A program made the translations under genes and the position numbers. Shown one piece after another: positions 1 through 8,392 of a stretch of DNA of 64,000 nucleotides. Source of the stretch: Polymorphobacter fuscus (lineage in GTDB: Bacteria > Pseudomonadota > Alphaproteobacteria > Sphingomonadales > Sphingomonadaceae). Position 1 is the stretch's first letter. Every line of letters begins with the position of its first letter. Where the stretch lies: NCBI RefSeq assembly GCF_011927825.1, contig NZ_JAATJI010000001.1, positions 310,001-374,000 on the forward strand, in the 5' to 3' direction. The notes under the pieces are model-generated. The model was not told where the DNA came from. It saw nothing but the letters and a program-made list of their open reading frames with translations, and made no database searches.

Positions 1-2502
1 GGCGTCTATGACCGCAGCACCGAAAGCGGCGCGCGGGTCACCCCCGAACTGTCGACCGTGTCCAGCTGGACCAATGACGACCAGACCTTCGGCATCGGCC
101 TGTTCGCCAGCTACCAGAAGCGCAACAGCTCGGCGCCTTCGGCGACGGTCAATGACTGGAACGTCGAAACGCTGTCGAAATTCCTCGATCCGGCAACCGG
201 GCGCGTGACCGCCGGCACGGTGCTGCGCAACACGCCGACCAATTTGAACCAGCTCATCGCCTTTCCCAACGACAGCCGCTACAATTTCTCCGAATTCACC
301 CGTGAACGGCTCAACGGCCAGCTGACGGTGCAGTTCAAGCCGATGGACACGCTGACCATCAGCGGCGACGCCACCTATTTCCAGAACAAGCAGGCCGAAC
401 AGCGCAGCGACCAGACCCAGTGGTTCAACCGCCCGTTCAGCGAAGTCGCCTTCGACAGCAACCCGCTGGTCGCCACCACGGTGTTCCTGCGGGATACCAT
501 CCAGGGCACCAAGGACGGCGGCTTCGAACAGCAATATCGCGCCACCAAGGACAAACTTGAATCCTACGGCCTCAACGGCGTGTGGGAAGCGACCGACAAT
601 CTGCGCATCGTCGTCGACGGCCATATCTCGACCGCGACGAGCAGCCCGGACAATCCCAATGGCGCGACGACGACTTCGGTCAGCATCGCCAACAAGGCGG
701 TGGGCGGCCACACGCTCGATCTGACGACCGGCTTTCCGCAGCAGGCGTTCACCTTCAACGACAATCCGGCAACCGGTGGCCAGGGCAATGCCAATGGCGT
801 GCTCGATGTCGCCGACCTGGGGTCGCAGGTGGCGCGGACCTGGACATCGAGCCAGCGCCAGCGCGTCAAGGAACTGCGCGCCGATGGCGCCTGGGACTTC
901 GGCGAGGGCGACCGCTTCGAATTCGGCGTCGATTATCGCAAGACCAACATGAACCAGATCCTGGCCTCGACCACCCAGACGCTGGGCGATTGGGGCGTCA
1001 GCCGGCCCGGCGACGTGCAGGCACTGGCACCTGGCGTCGTGACCGAATTCTGCACGGTCTGCCAGTTCAAGAAGTTCAACCCCGGCGTCACCGGCCAGTC
1101 GCTCGTTTCCTTCCGCGGCGATGCGACCGAACTCTACAACATCCTGTCGCCCTTCTATGCATCACGCGGCAACGCGGTCAGTCCCAATGGCTATCAGAAC
1201 AACAGCGTCGACGAGGAAATCTGGTCCGTCTACGGCCAGGTGACGATGACGGGTGATCTCGGCGGCCGACGCGCGACCTTTGTCGCCGGCGTCCGCTACG
1301 AAAAGACCCGGTCGAACTCGGTGTCGCTGGTGCAGGTGCCGCAGGCCATCATCTGGCAGGCAGACAATGACTTCACCCAGACCTTGTCGAACGATTTCGA
1401 ACCGATCAGCGGCCGCGCCAGCTATGACAACATCCTGCCGGCGCTCGATTTCTCCTATGACATCACCGACAATGTCGTCGGCCGCGTGTCCTATGGCAAG
1501 ACGCTGGCACGGCCCGAATTCGGCAATCTGTTCGCATCGGCCACCGCCAACCTGCCCAATCGACCGACCGGCACCGGCGGCGTGCCGACCGGCAGCTCGG
1601 GCAACCCCGGCCTGTCACCGCTGATTTCCGACAATTTCGACGTATCGCTCGAATGGTATTTCGACAAGTCGAGCTATATTTCGGTCGGCTTCTTCGACAA
1701 GCGGGTGAACAACTTCATCGGCACGGGAACGGTGACGCAGAACCTGTTCGGCTTGCGCGATCCGACTGCGGCGACGCCGGGCAGCCGTTCAGGGGATGCC
1801 CGGAACCTGCTCGGCAACGTCGGCGCCGGGCTCAGCGACGTCAACCTGTTCACGATGACGGCGCTGATCGGCAAGAACAACGGCAACCTTGTTGCGGCAC
1901 AGAATGAATTTGCTGCCAATTTCTCCGGCGGCAATCTCAGCCAGAGCTTCATCGACGCCACGCTGACCGCCTATGACGTCGTCCCCAACGCCAATGATCC
2001 GCTGTTCAACTTCAACGTCGCGACCCCGCTCAACAACCGGCAGGGCAAGGTCCATGGCTTCGAAGTCCAGGGCGCCTATTTCCTTGGCGAAACCGGGTTC
2101 GGCATCCAGGGCGCCTATACCAAGGTCAGCGGCGACGTGAACTTCGACATCAGCGGCGACCCGTCGATCGACCAGTTCGCGCTGGTCGGCCTCAGCGACA
2201 CCGCCAACGTCACCGGCATCTTCGACAAGTTCGGGCTGTCGGCGCGCGTCGCTTATAACTGGCGCGGCCGCTTCCTGACCCAGGTCAACCGCGGCGGCTT
2301 CCGCAACCCGGTGGTGGTGGCGCCCTATGGTCAGCTCGACATCAACATCAGCTATGACATCAGCGACCATTTCTCGGTGTCGATCGAAGGCATCAACCTG
2401 ACCCGGCAGACGACGCGGACCTATGCCCGCGACACCAAGCAGCTGTGGTTTGCGCAAGAGACCAACTCGCGTTTCCTGGCGGGTGTGCGCTACAGGTTCT
2501 GA
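1..2502 (+). CDS. TonB-dependent receptor, 5' end cut by the window
   Basis: Outer-membrane beta-barrel that imports a ligand with energy from TonB. The reading frame is open from base 1, so the start, signal peptide and plug lie outside the window; the GTG at 58 is not a credible start. The visible 830 or so residues have alternating strands typical of a large barrel, with repeated aromatic/glycine strand ends such as FVAGVRYEKT and GRVSYGKTLARPEFGN. The protein ends in RFLAGVRYRF, with the terminal phenylalanine expected by the BAM assembly machinery. SapC, cupin and halogenase genes follow on the same strand, the usual company of sphingomonad and Caulobacter receptors for sugars or glycans, and the LacI/GH3 pair downstream supports a carbohydrate ligand. 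The ligand itself is inferred, not shown. Confidence 0.93.
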   Translation, partial: GVYDRSTESGARVTPELSTVSSWTNDDQTFGIGLFASYQKRNSSAPSATVNDWNVETLSKFLDPATGRVTAGTVLRNTPTNLNQLIAFPNDSRYNFSEFTRERLNGQLTVQFKPMDTLTISGDATYFQNKQAEQRSDQTQWFNRPFSEVAFDSNPLVATTVFLRDTIQGTKDGGFEQQYRATKDKLESYGLNGVWEATDNLRIVVDGHISTATSSPDNPNGATTTSVSIANKAVGGHTLDLTTGFPQQAFTFNDNPATGGQGNANGVLDVADLGSQVARTWTSSQRQRVKELRADGAWDFGEGDRFEFGVDYRKTNMNQILASTTQTLGDWGVSRPGDVQALAPGVVTEFCTVCQFKKFNPGVTGQSLVSFRGDATELYNILSPFYASRGNAVSPNGYQNNSVDEEIWSVYGQVTMTGDLGGRRATFVAGVRYEKTRSNSVSLVQVPQAIIWQADNDFTQTLSNDFEPISGRASYDNILPALDFSYDITDNVVGRVSYGKTLARPEFGNLFASATANLPNRPTGTGGVPTGSSGNPGLSPLISDNFDVSLEWYFDKSSYISVGFFDKRVNNFIGTGTVTQNLFGLRDPTAATPGSRSGDARNLLGNVGAGLSDVNLFTMTALIGKNNGNLVAAQNEFAANFSGGNLSQSFIDATLTAYDVVPNANDPLFNFNVATPLNNRQGKVHGFEVQGAYFLGETGFGIQGAYTKVSGDVNFDISGDPSIDQFALVGLSDTANVTGIFDKFGLSARVAYNWRGRFLTQVNRGGFRNPVVVAPYGQLDINISYDISDHFSVSIEGINLTRQTTRTYARDTKQLWFAQETNSRFLAGVRYRF

Positions 2503-2524
2503 CGTCGGTTTCGAAACGCCTGAC

Positions 2525-2552
2525 GGGCCGCTGCTGCGGGTTGCAGCGGCCC
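2525..2552 (+). other. Intercistronic hairpin between the TonB receptor and sapC
   Basis: A perfect 10-bp inverted repeat (GGGCCGCTGC / GCAGCGGCCC) with an 8-base loop lies 22 bases after the receptor stop and 42 bases before the SapC start. It has no T-run, so it may act as a partial terminator or 3'-end stabiliser that keeps receptor mRNA above that of the downstream enzymes. The structure is seen; the role is inferred. Confidence 0.5.
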
Positions 2553-2594
2553 GGCATGCGTCGGAAAACGGCGGCGGAGGGGTTACAGCGTCAG

Positions 2595-3314
2595 ATGGCC
2601 GACACGATCATTCTCGACAACATCGCCCATGCCGACCTGTGTGTCGTGCCGCGGGCCGGCGCGGCGTTCGGCGATGGCGTCAACCAGATGCTGGTGTTTC
2701 CGACCGAGTTCGCGGCCGTCCAGCGCGAATTCCCGATCCTGTTCGCGCGTGACGGCGCGGGCGCCTGGCAGGCGGTGGCGATCACCGGCCTCGACCGCGA
2801 CGACAATCTGTTTCTCGACGGCGACCGCTGGACGTCGGCCTATGTCCCGGCGGTGCAGCGGCGCGGGCCGTTCGCCATCGGCTTTCGCGATGCAGCGCGG
2901 ACCGATCCGGTGATCCATGTCGACCTTTCGGATGCGCGCGTCCGGCCCCGCGGCGGGGAAGGGGTGCCGGTGTTCCTGCCGCATGGCGGCAATGCGCCCT
3001 ATCTCGATGCGATCATCACCGCGCTGCAGACGATCCATCTCGGCGTCGCCGCGACCGCGCCGCTGTTCGCGCTGCTCGAGGATCTCGACCTGATCGAGCC
3101 GGTGGCGCTGCAGGTCAGCCTGAGCGAAACCGAACATATCAATTTCGAAGGCTATGCCACGATCGACGGCGATCGGCTGGCGGCGCTCGACGGCGCCGGG
3201 CTGGAACGGCTCGCCCGCGCCGGGCATCTGGCGACCGTGGTGCATGTCATCGCGTCGCTCGACAATATCGCGCGCCTGGTCGAGCGGCGCCACCACCGGC
3301 ACGGGCGGCCGTAG
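2595..3314 (+). CDS. SapC family protein
   Basis: A 239-residue SapC-domain protein. The family is named after an S-layer-associated Campylobacter gene and its biochemical role is not settled. Recognisable parts are the N-terminal block MLVFPTEFAAVQREFPILF, then DDNLFLDGDRWTSAYVPAVQRRGPFAIGF, characteristic of the family. I see no signal peptide or membrane segment, so it is probably cytoplasmic. The ATG at 2595 is chosen because the family starts there and a GGAGG lies 14 bases upstream; the in-frame start further up lies inside the receptor gene. Only 3 bases separate its stop from the cupin gene, so the two are co-transcribed. In sphingomonads SapC recurrently sits behind TonB receptors. 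Confidence 0.88.
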   Translation: MADTIILDNIAHADLCVVPRAGAAFGDGVNQMLVFPTEFAAVQREFPILFARDGAGAWQAVAITGLDRDDNLFLDGDRWTSAYVPAVQRRGPFAIGFRDAARTDPVIHVDLSDARVRPRGGEGVPVFLPHGGNAPYLDAIITALQTIHLGVAATAPLFALLEDLDLIEPVALQVSLSETEHINFEGYATIDGDRLAALDGAGLERLARAGHLATVVHVIASLDNIARLVERRHHRHGRP

Positions 3315-3317
3315 CCG

Positions 3318-4349
3318 ATGACCGGACACGTCGCCCACGCCGAGATCATCGACAGCCCGCCGGCGCGCGGCGTCGACTGGCGGGCGCTGCTCGATGCGCA
3401 GAAACCCGTCATCCTGCGCGGCCTGGTGCGCGACTGGCCGATCGTTGCCGCCGGCGAGGACAGTCCCGCTGCGGCGATGCGCCTGCTCGAAGCCCATGGA
3501 TCGGGCCAGCCGGTCACCTGCTACACGGCACCGCCGGAGGTGGGCGGGCGCTTTTTTTACAACGACGCAATGACCGGCATGAACTTCACCGCCGGCCGCG
3601 CGCGGCTGGGCGATGTGCTCGGCGCCATCGAAGCCACGCTGGACGATGACGCCGCGCCGGCGCAGTATATCGGCTCGACCGACGTCGACACCTATTTTCC
3701 CGGCTTTCGCGACGGCCATGACCTGGCGCTGGCGGACGCGATGTTCGTCGCCAATCCGCCGCTGGTCAGCCTGTGGATCGGCAACCGCACGACCGCGGCG
3801 ACGCATTTCGATTATTCGAACAACATCGCCTGCAACCTGGTCGGCCGGCGCCGGTTCACCCTGTTTCCGCCCGACCAGATCGGCAATCTCTATCCCGGCC
3901 CGCTCGAGCCGACTCCGGGCGGGCAGGTGGTCAGCCTTGTCGATCCCAACAACCCCGACTTCGACCTGTTTCCGCGCTACCGCAACGCCCTGGCGACCGC
4001 GGTGGTGGCCGATCTCGCGCCCGGTGATGCGCTGTTCTACCCGGCGATGTGGTGGCACCAGGTCGAAGCGCTCGCTCGCTTCAACGTGATGATGAACTAT
4101 TGGTGGAACACTTCGCCGGCATGGCTCGATTCGCCGATGACGACGGTGCTCCACGGGCTGCTCAGCCTGCGCGACCGGCCCAATCCCGAAAAACGGGCGT
4201 GGCGGGCGGTGCTCGAACATTATCTCTTCGCGCCGCCGATGCAGGCGGCAGACCATATTCCGGAACGCGCCCGCGGGCCGCTGGCGCCGATCGACGAGTT
4301 GAAGGCGCGGCGGCTGCGGCGGCAGCTGCTCGACCGGCTGAACCGATGA
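3318..4349 (+). CDS. Cupin-like (JmjC/Cupin_8) Fe(II)-dependent oxygenase family protein
   Basis: A 343-residue protein of the Cupin_8/JmjC-like class, whose characterised members are Fe(II)/2-oxoglutarate hydroxylases. The metal triad is visible: H163-x-D165 in THFDYSNNIACNL and the distal H247 in YPAMWWHQVEAL. The N-terminal phrase KPVILRGLVRDWP is typical of FIH-like cupins. There is no signal peptide. The substrate is unknown. It sits between SapC and the halogenase with almost no spacing, so the three probably act together on one substrate, perhaps the imported ligand or a protein or peptide. The family assignment is firm; hydroxylase activity is inferred from the intact triad. Confidence 0.87.
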   Translation: MTGHVAHAEIIDSPPARGVDWRALLDAQKPVILRGLVRDWPIVAAGEDSPAAAMRLLEAHGSGQPVTCYTAPPEVGGRFFYNDAMTGMNFTAGRARLGDVLGAIEATLDDDAAPAQYIGSTDVDTYFPGFRDGHDLALADAMFVANPPLVSLWIGNRTTAATHFDYSNNIACNLVGRRRFTLFPPDQIGNLYPGPLEPTPGGQVVSLVDPNNPDFDLFPRYRNALATAVVADLAPGDALFYPAMWWHQVEALARFNVMMNYWWNTSPAWLDSPMTTVLHGLLSLRDRPNPEKRAWRAVLEHYLFAPPMQAADHIPERARGPLAPIDELKARRLRRQLLDRLNR

Positions 4350-4358
4350 GGACGCGCC

Positions 4359-5867
4359 ATGGATGACAGCCTGAAGCCGGTGCGGCGTGTGGTCGTCGCG
4401 GGCGGCGGCACCGCCGGCTGGATCGCGGCGACGGCGCTGGCGCGGCAATTGGGGCCGCTGATCGACATCACGCTGGTTGAATCGGATGAAATCGGCACCG
4501 TCGGCGTCGGCGAGGCGACGATTCCGACGGCGCAGACCTTCCACCGCATCATCGGCATCGACGAGCGCGCCTTCATGGCGGCGACGCAATCGACCTTCAA
4601 GCTTGGCATCGCCTTCGAAAACTGGGCGCGGCCGGGCGATCGCTACATCCATTCGTTCGGCACGGTCGGCACGTCGAGCTGGATGGGGGATTTCCAGCAT
4701 TTCTGGCTGCAGGCGCGCGCCGAAGGCTTTGCCGGCAATATCGGCGACTATTGCCTCGAACTGCAGGCCGCCGAAGCCGACGCCTTCACCAACGCCGCCG
4801 AGCCGGGGCTCAACTATGCCTATCACCTCGACGCGTCGCTCTATGCGCGCTTCCTGCGCCGGATCGGGGAGACCGACGGCGTGCGCCGGGTGGAAGGCAA
4901 GATCACCCGCGTCGAACAGGATGGCGAAAGCGGCGACATCACCGCGCTGCGGCTCGATTCCGGCGCGCGGATCGAAGGCGACCTGTTCATCGACTGCACC
5001 GGCTTTCGCGGGCTGCTGATCGAACAGACGTTGCAGGCCGGCTATGACGACTGGAGCCACTGGCTGCCGACCAACAGTGCACTCGCCGTCCAGACCCGGT
5101 CGGTGCGGCCGGCAGTGCCCTATACGAAGGCGATCGCCCATGACGCCGGCTGGCGCTGGCAGATCCCGCTGCAGCACCGCGTCGGCAACGGCCTTGTCTA
5201 TTGCAGCGACCATCTGACCGACGCGGCGGCACGCGACCGCCTGCTGGGCGCGGTCGAGGGCGAGACGCTGACCGAGCCGCGCACCATCCGCTATGTCACC
5301 GGCCGGCGGCGGCGGACGTGGAGCCACAATTGCATCGCGCTCGGCCTGTCGAGCGGCTTTGTCGAACCGCTCGAATCGACCAGCATCCACCTCATCATGA
5401 TCGGCGTCACCCGTCTGATGCAGCTGTTTCCCTTCGCCGGCATCACCCCCGCGATCGTCGACCGTTACAATGACCTGGCCGATCGCGAGCTGGAAAAAGT
5501 CCGCGATTTCATCATCCTGCACTACAAGATGACCGAGCGCGACGACAGCGCCTTCTGGCGGCGCTGCCGCGACATGGACATTCCCGACACGCTGGCGGCG
5601 CGCATCGCGCTGTTTCGCGAAGGCGGCTTCGCCTATCAGGCCGCCGACGACCTGTTCCGGGTCGACAGCTGGGTCCAGGTCATGCTCGGGCAGCGGGCCG
5701 AACCGCGGGCGCATCATGCCATGGCGCGATTGCTCAAGCCGGGGCAGCTGCGCCACGTGCTCGACGGCATGGCGTCGGACATCCGGCGCAAGGTCGCGGC
5801 GTTGCCGGCACATCAGGACTTTGTCAGCGGCTATTGTCCGGCGCGGGGCGATGTCGTGCCGGCATGA
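4359..5867 (+). CDS. Tryptophan 7-halogenase family flavoprotein
   Basis: A 502-residue flavin-dependent halogenase of the PrnA-like family, which uses FADH2, O2 and halide to make HOCl that a lysine delivers to the substrate. Visible features are the FAD-binding GGGTAGW at residues 15-21, the catalytic lysine K81 in QSTFKLGIAFENW, the W-x-W-x-I-P block at 265-270 and the ESTSIHL segment that lines the active site. Length matches the family. The start at 4359 follows the cupin stop by 9 bases and the 3' end overlaps the antiporter by 4 bases. Copies next to TonB receptors form a separate clade whose substrates are not known, so free tryptophan should not be assumed. Confidence 0.9.
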   Translation: MDDSLKPVRRVVVAGGGTAGWIAATALARQLGPLIDITLVESDEIGTVGVGEATIPTAQTFHRIIGIDERAFMAATQSTFKLGIAFENWARPGDRYIHSFGTVGTSSWMGDFQHFWLQARAEGFAGNIGDYCLELQAAEADAFTNAAEPGLNYAYHLDASLYARFLRRIGETDGVRRVEGKITRVEQDGESGDITALRLDSGARIEGDLFIDCTGFRGLLIEQTLQAGYDDWSHWLPTNSALAVQTRSVRPAVPYTKAIAHDAGWRWQIPLQHRVGNGLVYCSDHLTDAAARDRLLGAVEGETLTEPRTIRYVTGRRRRTWSHNCIALGLSSGFVEPLESTSIHLIMIGVTRLMQLFPFAGITPAIVDRYNDLADRELEKVRDFIILHYKMTERDDSAFWRRCRDMDIPDTLAARIALFREGGFAYQAADDLFRVDSWVQVMLGQRAEPRAHHAMARLLKPGQLRHVLDGMASDIRRKVAALPAHQDFVSGYCPARGDVVPA

Positions 5868-7063
5868 CCCCGACCGAAGTCTTTCTGATTGCGGTGTTCC
5901 TGATCTTTTCGGTGCCCTATCTGGTCTGGCGGCTGGCCCGGACCGAATATTATGCGCCGCTGGTGGTCGTGCAGATCCTTTGCGGGATCCTGCTCGGCCC
6001 CGGCATCCTCGGCGCGGCATTTCCGGGCTATTATGCCTTTGTTTTCAACCCGCAGACCGTGGCCGCGCTCAACGGCATCGCCTGGTGGGGGGTGATGCTG
6101 TTCGTCTGGATCGCCGGGATCGAGCTCGACCTGCGGCAGGCCTGGGCGCGGCGCGGTGAAACGAGCATCACCGCCGGGCTGGCCCTGGGGGCGCCGCTGC
6201 TGCTCGGCAGCCTGGCGGCGCTGGTCATGCTGCGCTTCCCCGGCTGGGCAGGCCCGCGTGGCAGCACGGTGCAGGTCGTTCTCGGCATCGGCATGGCGTG
6301 CGCAGTGACGGCGCTGCCGATCCTGGTGCTGCTGATGGCAAAGCTGGACATCCTGCGCCAACCGTTCGGCCAGCGGATCCTGCGCTATGCCAGCCTCGAC
6401 GATATCGCCATCTGGGCTGTCCTGGCGCTGATCCTGCTCGATTGGCAACGCGTCGGGCGCCAGGCCGCGTTCCTCGCCATTTTCGGCATTGCCAGCTGGG
6501 CGCTGCGCCGGTTGATGATCCGGATTTCCCCGATGGATCGCTGGTATGTCGGGCTGATCTGGCTGGCCGGTTGCGGGTTTCTCGCCGACTGGTCGGGGCT
6601 GCACTTCATGGTCGGGGCGTTCCTGGCCGGCGCCGTCCTCGATGCCGGCTGGTTCGACCGCGAGCAGCTCGACGCCTTTCGCGACCATGTCCTGCTCGCG
6701 GTGATGCCGGTGTTCTTTCTCAGCACCGGGTTGCGCACGCAATGGGACATGGGCGGTGTCGCCGTGTTTGCCGTAGCGGCGCTGCTGCTCGCGGCCTCGA
6801 CGGCGGGCAAGCTCGCCGGTGTCCATCTCGCCGGACGGCTGCTGGGCTGGGCGCGGGGCGAGGCGACGGTGATCGGCTGGCTGTTGCAGACCAAGGCGCT
6901 GATCATGATCATCTTCGCCAATGTCCTGCTCGACCGCCAGATCATCACGCGGGAAACGTTCACGGCGCTGCTGCTGATGGCGGTCGGAAGCACCATGCTG
7001 ACCATGCCCATCGTCAAGCCGCGGCTGCGTGCGCTCGGCGACCTCGTCGGCAGGGTGCAGTGA
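5864..7063 (+). CDS. Cation:proton antiporter, CPA2-like
   Basis: A 399-residue integral membrane protein with about 12 hydrophobic segments and the Na+/H+ exchanger domain. Segments such as QILCGILLGPGILG and FMVGAFLAGAVLDAGWF match the KefB/NapA-type CPA2 fold. There is no C-terminal TrkA-N domain, so it is a simple exchanger and not a Kef channel. The ATG at 5864 overlaps the halogenase stop (ATGA), which indicates translational coupling. Its job in a glycan locus is unclear: it may balance ions during proton-coupled uptake or export halide-related charge. The transported ion cannot be read from the sequence. Confidence 0.85.
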   Translation: MTPTEVFLIAVFLIFSVPYLVWRLARTEYYAPLVVVQILCGILLGPGILGAAFPGYYAFVFNPQTVAALNGIAWWGVMLFVWIAGIELDLRQAWARRGETSITAGLALGAPLLLGSLAALVMLRFPGWAGPRGSTVQVVLGIGMACAVTALPILVLLMAKLDILRQPFGQRILRYASLDDIAIWAVLALILLDWQRVGRQAAFLAIFGIASWALRRLMIRISPMDRWYVGLIWLAGCGFLADWSGLHFMVGAFLAGAVLDAGWFDREQLDAFRDHVLLAVMPVFFLSTGLRTQWDMGGVAVFAVAALLLAASTAGKLAGVHLAGRLLGWARGEATVIGWLLQTKALIMIIFANVLLDRQIITRETFTALLLMAVGSTMLTMPIVKPRLRALGDLVGRVQ

Positions 7064-7100
7064 GGCGCGCGCGCGCCGGCAAAATCTCCCGTTCCGTTCC

Positions 7101-7114
7101 TGATAGCGCTAACA
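7101..7114. promoter_or_regulatory. Predicted LacI-type operator upstream of the regulator gene
   Basis: TGATAGCGCTAACA is a near-perfect palindrome around AGCGCT. Its half-site matches the two operators upstream of the GH3 gene at 8286 and 8353. It lies 116 bases before the LacI-family start, consistent with autoregulation. Confidence 0.6.
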
Positions 7115-7229
7115 ATCGCCGCAGCGGCCTTGCGCCTCGGCGCGATCAATTGTTGCGAACCCTCGCCATGTCGGCGATGGGTTCGGGGTGCCAAAACGTC
7201 GCAGTGCCATTTGACAATCGGGTGAGACC

Positions 7230-8285
7230 ATGAACCGCAAGCCAGCGCGGCAGCAGGGACGCGCGCCCACCATCGCCGACGTCGCCGCCGTCGCCGGATT
7301 TTCGCCGATGACGGTGTCGCGCGTCATCAATGGCGAGGCCAATGTCCGCGCCTCCACGCGCCAGGCGGTGCAGGCGGCGGTGGCCAAGCTCAACTATGCG
7401 CCCAACGCCGCGGCACGGTCGCTGGCCGGCGCCGAACAGATCCGCATCGGCATGCTCTACAGCAATCCCAGTGCCGCCTATCTCAGCCGCTTCCTGCTCG
7501 GCGGGCTCGAACAGGCGCGGATCAGCCATGTCCAGCTGGTCATCGAGCGCTGCGACAGCGATGCGCAGGACGAGGAACAGGCGGTCCGCGACCTGCTCGC
7601 CAGCGATGTCGATGGCATCATCCTGTCACCGCCGCTGTGCGATTCCGAGAATATCCTGGCGCTGCTGATGGCGTCGGATGCGCTGGTCGTGGCGGTCACC
7701 AACTGGCGGCCGCCGGCGGCGATTTCGGTGGTGCGGATCGACGACCATGAAGCGGCGGCGGCGATGACCCGGCACATGCTGGCGCTCGGCCATCGGCGGA
7801 TCGGCCATATCATCGGAAACCCGACGCACAAGGCGAGCGCCCAGCGGCTGGCCGGGTTTCGTGCCGCCATGGCCGACGCCGGGGTCCCCGTCGACCCCAG
7901 CCTGATCGCGCAGGGCCAGTTCACCTACCGGTCGGGGCTGTCGACCGCCGAACAATTGCTCGACGTGCCCGAACGCCCGACCGCGATCTTTGCCGGCAAC
8001 GACGACATGGCCGCGGCGGTGGTGGCGGTCGCGCACCGCCGCAACCTCAATGTGCCGAGCGACCTGACGGTCTGCGGGTTCGACGATACCGATTTCGCCC
8101 AGTCGATCTGGCCCGAATTGACGACGATCCACCAGCCGATCGCCGAAATGTCGCGCACCGCGCTGAAGATGCTGGTCCACGCCATTCGCAGCCGGCGCGC
8201 CGGTTCGGTCGAACCGCCGAGCGAGGCGGTCCTCGACTATACGCTGGTCCGGCGCGATTCGGACGCGCCGCCGTCGCTGCGCTGA
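7230..8285 (+). CDS. LacI family transcriptional regulator
   Basis: A 351-residue LacI/GalR repressor. The N-terminal helix-turn-helix and hinge are clear (PTIADVAAVAGFSPMTVSRV at residues 11-30, followed by LNYAPNAAARSLAG). The rest is a periplasmic-binding-protein-like effector domain ending in a Thr/Ile-His-Gln-Pro block (LTTIHQPIAEM). The start has a GGTGAG ribosome-binding site 6 bases upstream. It probably controls itself and the GH3 gene through three palindromes with the CGCTATCA half-site (7101, 8286, 8353). The inducer is probably a sugar released by the GH3 enzyme or brought in by the receptor; this is inferred from context. Confidence 0.93.
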   Translation: MNRKPARQQGRAPTIADVAAVAGFSPMTVSRVINGEANVRASTRQAVQAAVAKLNYAPNAAARSLAGAEQIRIGMLYSNPSAAYLSRFLLGGLEQARISHVQLVIERCDSDAQDEEQAVRDLLASDVDGIILSPPLCDSENILALLMASDALVVAVTNWRPPAAISVVRIDDHEAAAAMTRHMLALGHRRIGHIIGNPTHKASAQRLAGFRAAMADAGVPVDPSLIAQGQFTYRSGLSTAEQLLDVPERPTAIFAGNDDMAAAVVAVAHRRNLNVPSDLTVCGFDDTDFAQSIWPELTTIHQPIAEMSRTALKMLVHAIRSRRAGSVEPPSEAVLDYTLVRRDSDAPPSLR

Positions 8286-8299
8286 TGGTGACGCTATCA
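8286..8299. promoter_or_regulatory. Predicted LacI operator, upstream site of the GH3 promoter
   Basis: TGGTGACGCTATCA starts right at the end of the regulator gene. It shares the CGCTATCA half-site with the operator at 8353-8366, and the two centres are 67 bp apart, a distance compatible with a DNA loop across the promoter. Confidence 0.55.
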
Positions 8300-8321
8300 T
8301 GGCGGCTGGCGCTGTAATTTG

Positions 8322-8350
8322 TTGACAGATTCGTCTCCGCAGCGTGTGAT
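8322..8350 (+). promoter_or_regulatory. Predicted sigma-70 promoter of the GH3 gene
   Basis: A perfect -35 hexamer TTGACA (8322-8327) is followed after 17 bp by a -10 candidate TGTGAT (8345-8350). It lies between the two predicted LacI operators, one just upstream and one immediately after the -10, the classic layout for repression. Confidence 0.6.
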
Positions 8351-8352
8351 AC

Positions 8353-8366
8353 TGGTAACGCTATCA
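8353..8366. promoter_or_regulatory. Predicted LacI operator at the GH3 transcription start
   Basis: TGGTAACGCTATCA differs in one base from the upstream site (TGGTGACGCTATCA). It begins 2 bases after the -10 box, so a bound repressor would cover the transcription start. The GH3 start codon follows 26 bases later. Confidence 0.65.
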
Positions 8367-8392
8367 AAATAGCAGGCGGGGGAGAGCAGGCC

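Noticed and set aside
2583-6020. 1145-codon open frame on the minus strand across SapC, cupin and halogenase
   Set aside because: It is antisense to three well-supported genes, and its product is rich in Arg/Pro/Gln/His with no domain. Such shadow frames are common in GC-rich DNA.
7211-7216. TTGACA just before the LacI gene as its -35 box
   Set aside because: It is only 13 bases before the start codon, so no -10 or transcript start fits upstream of the gene.
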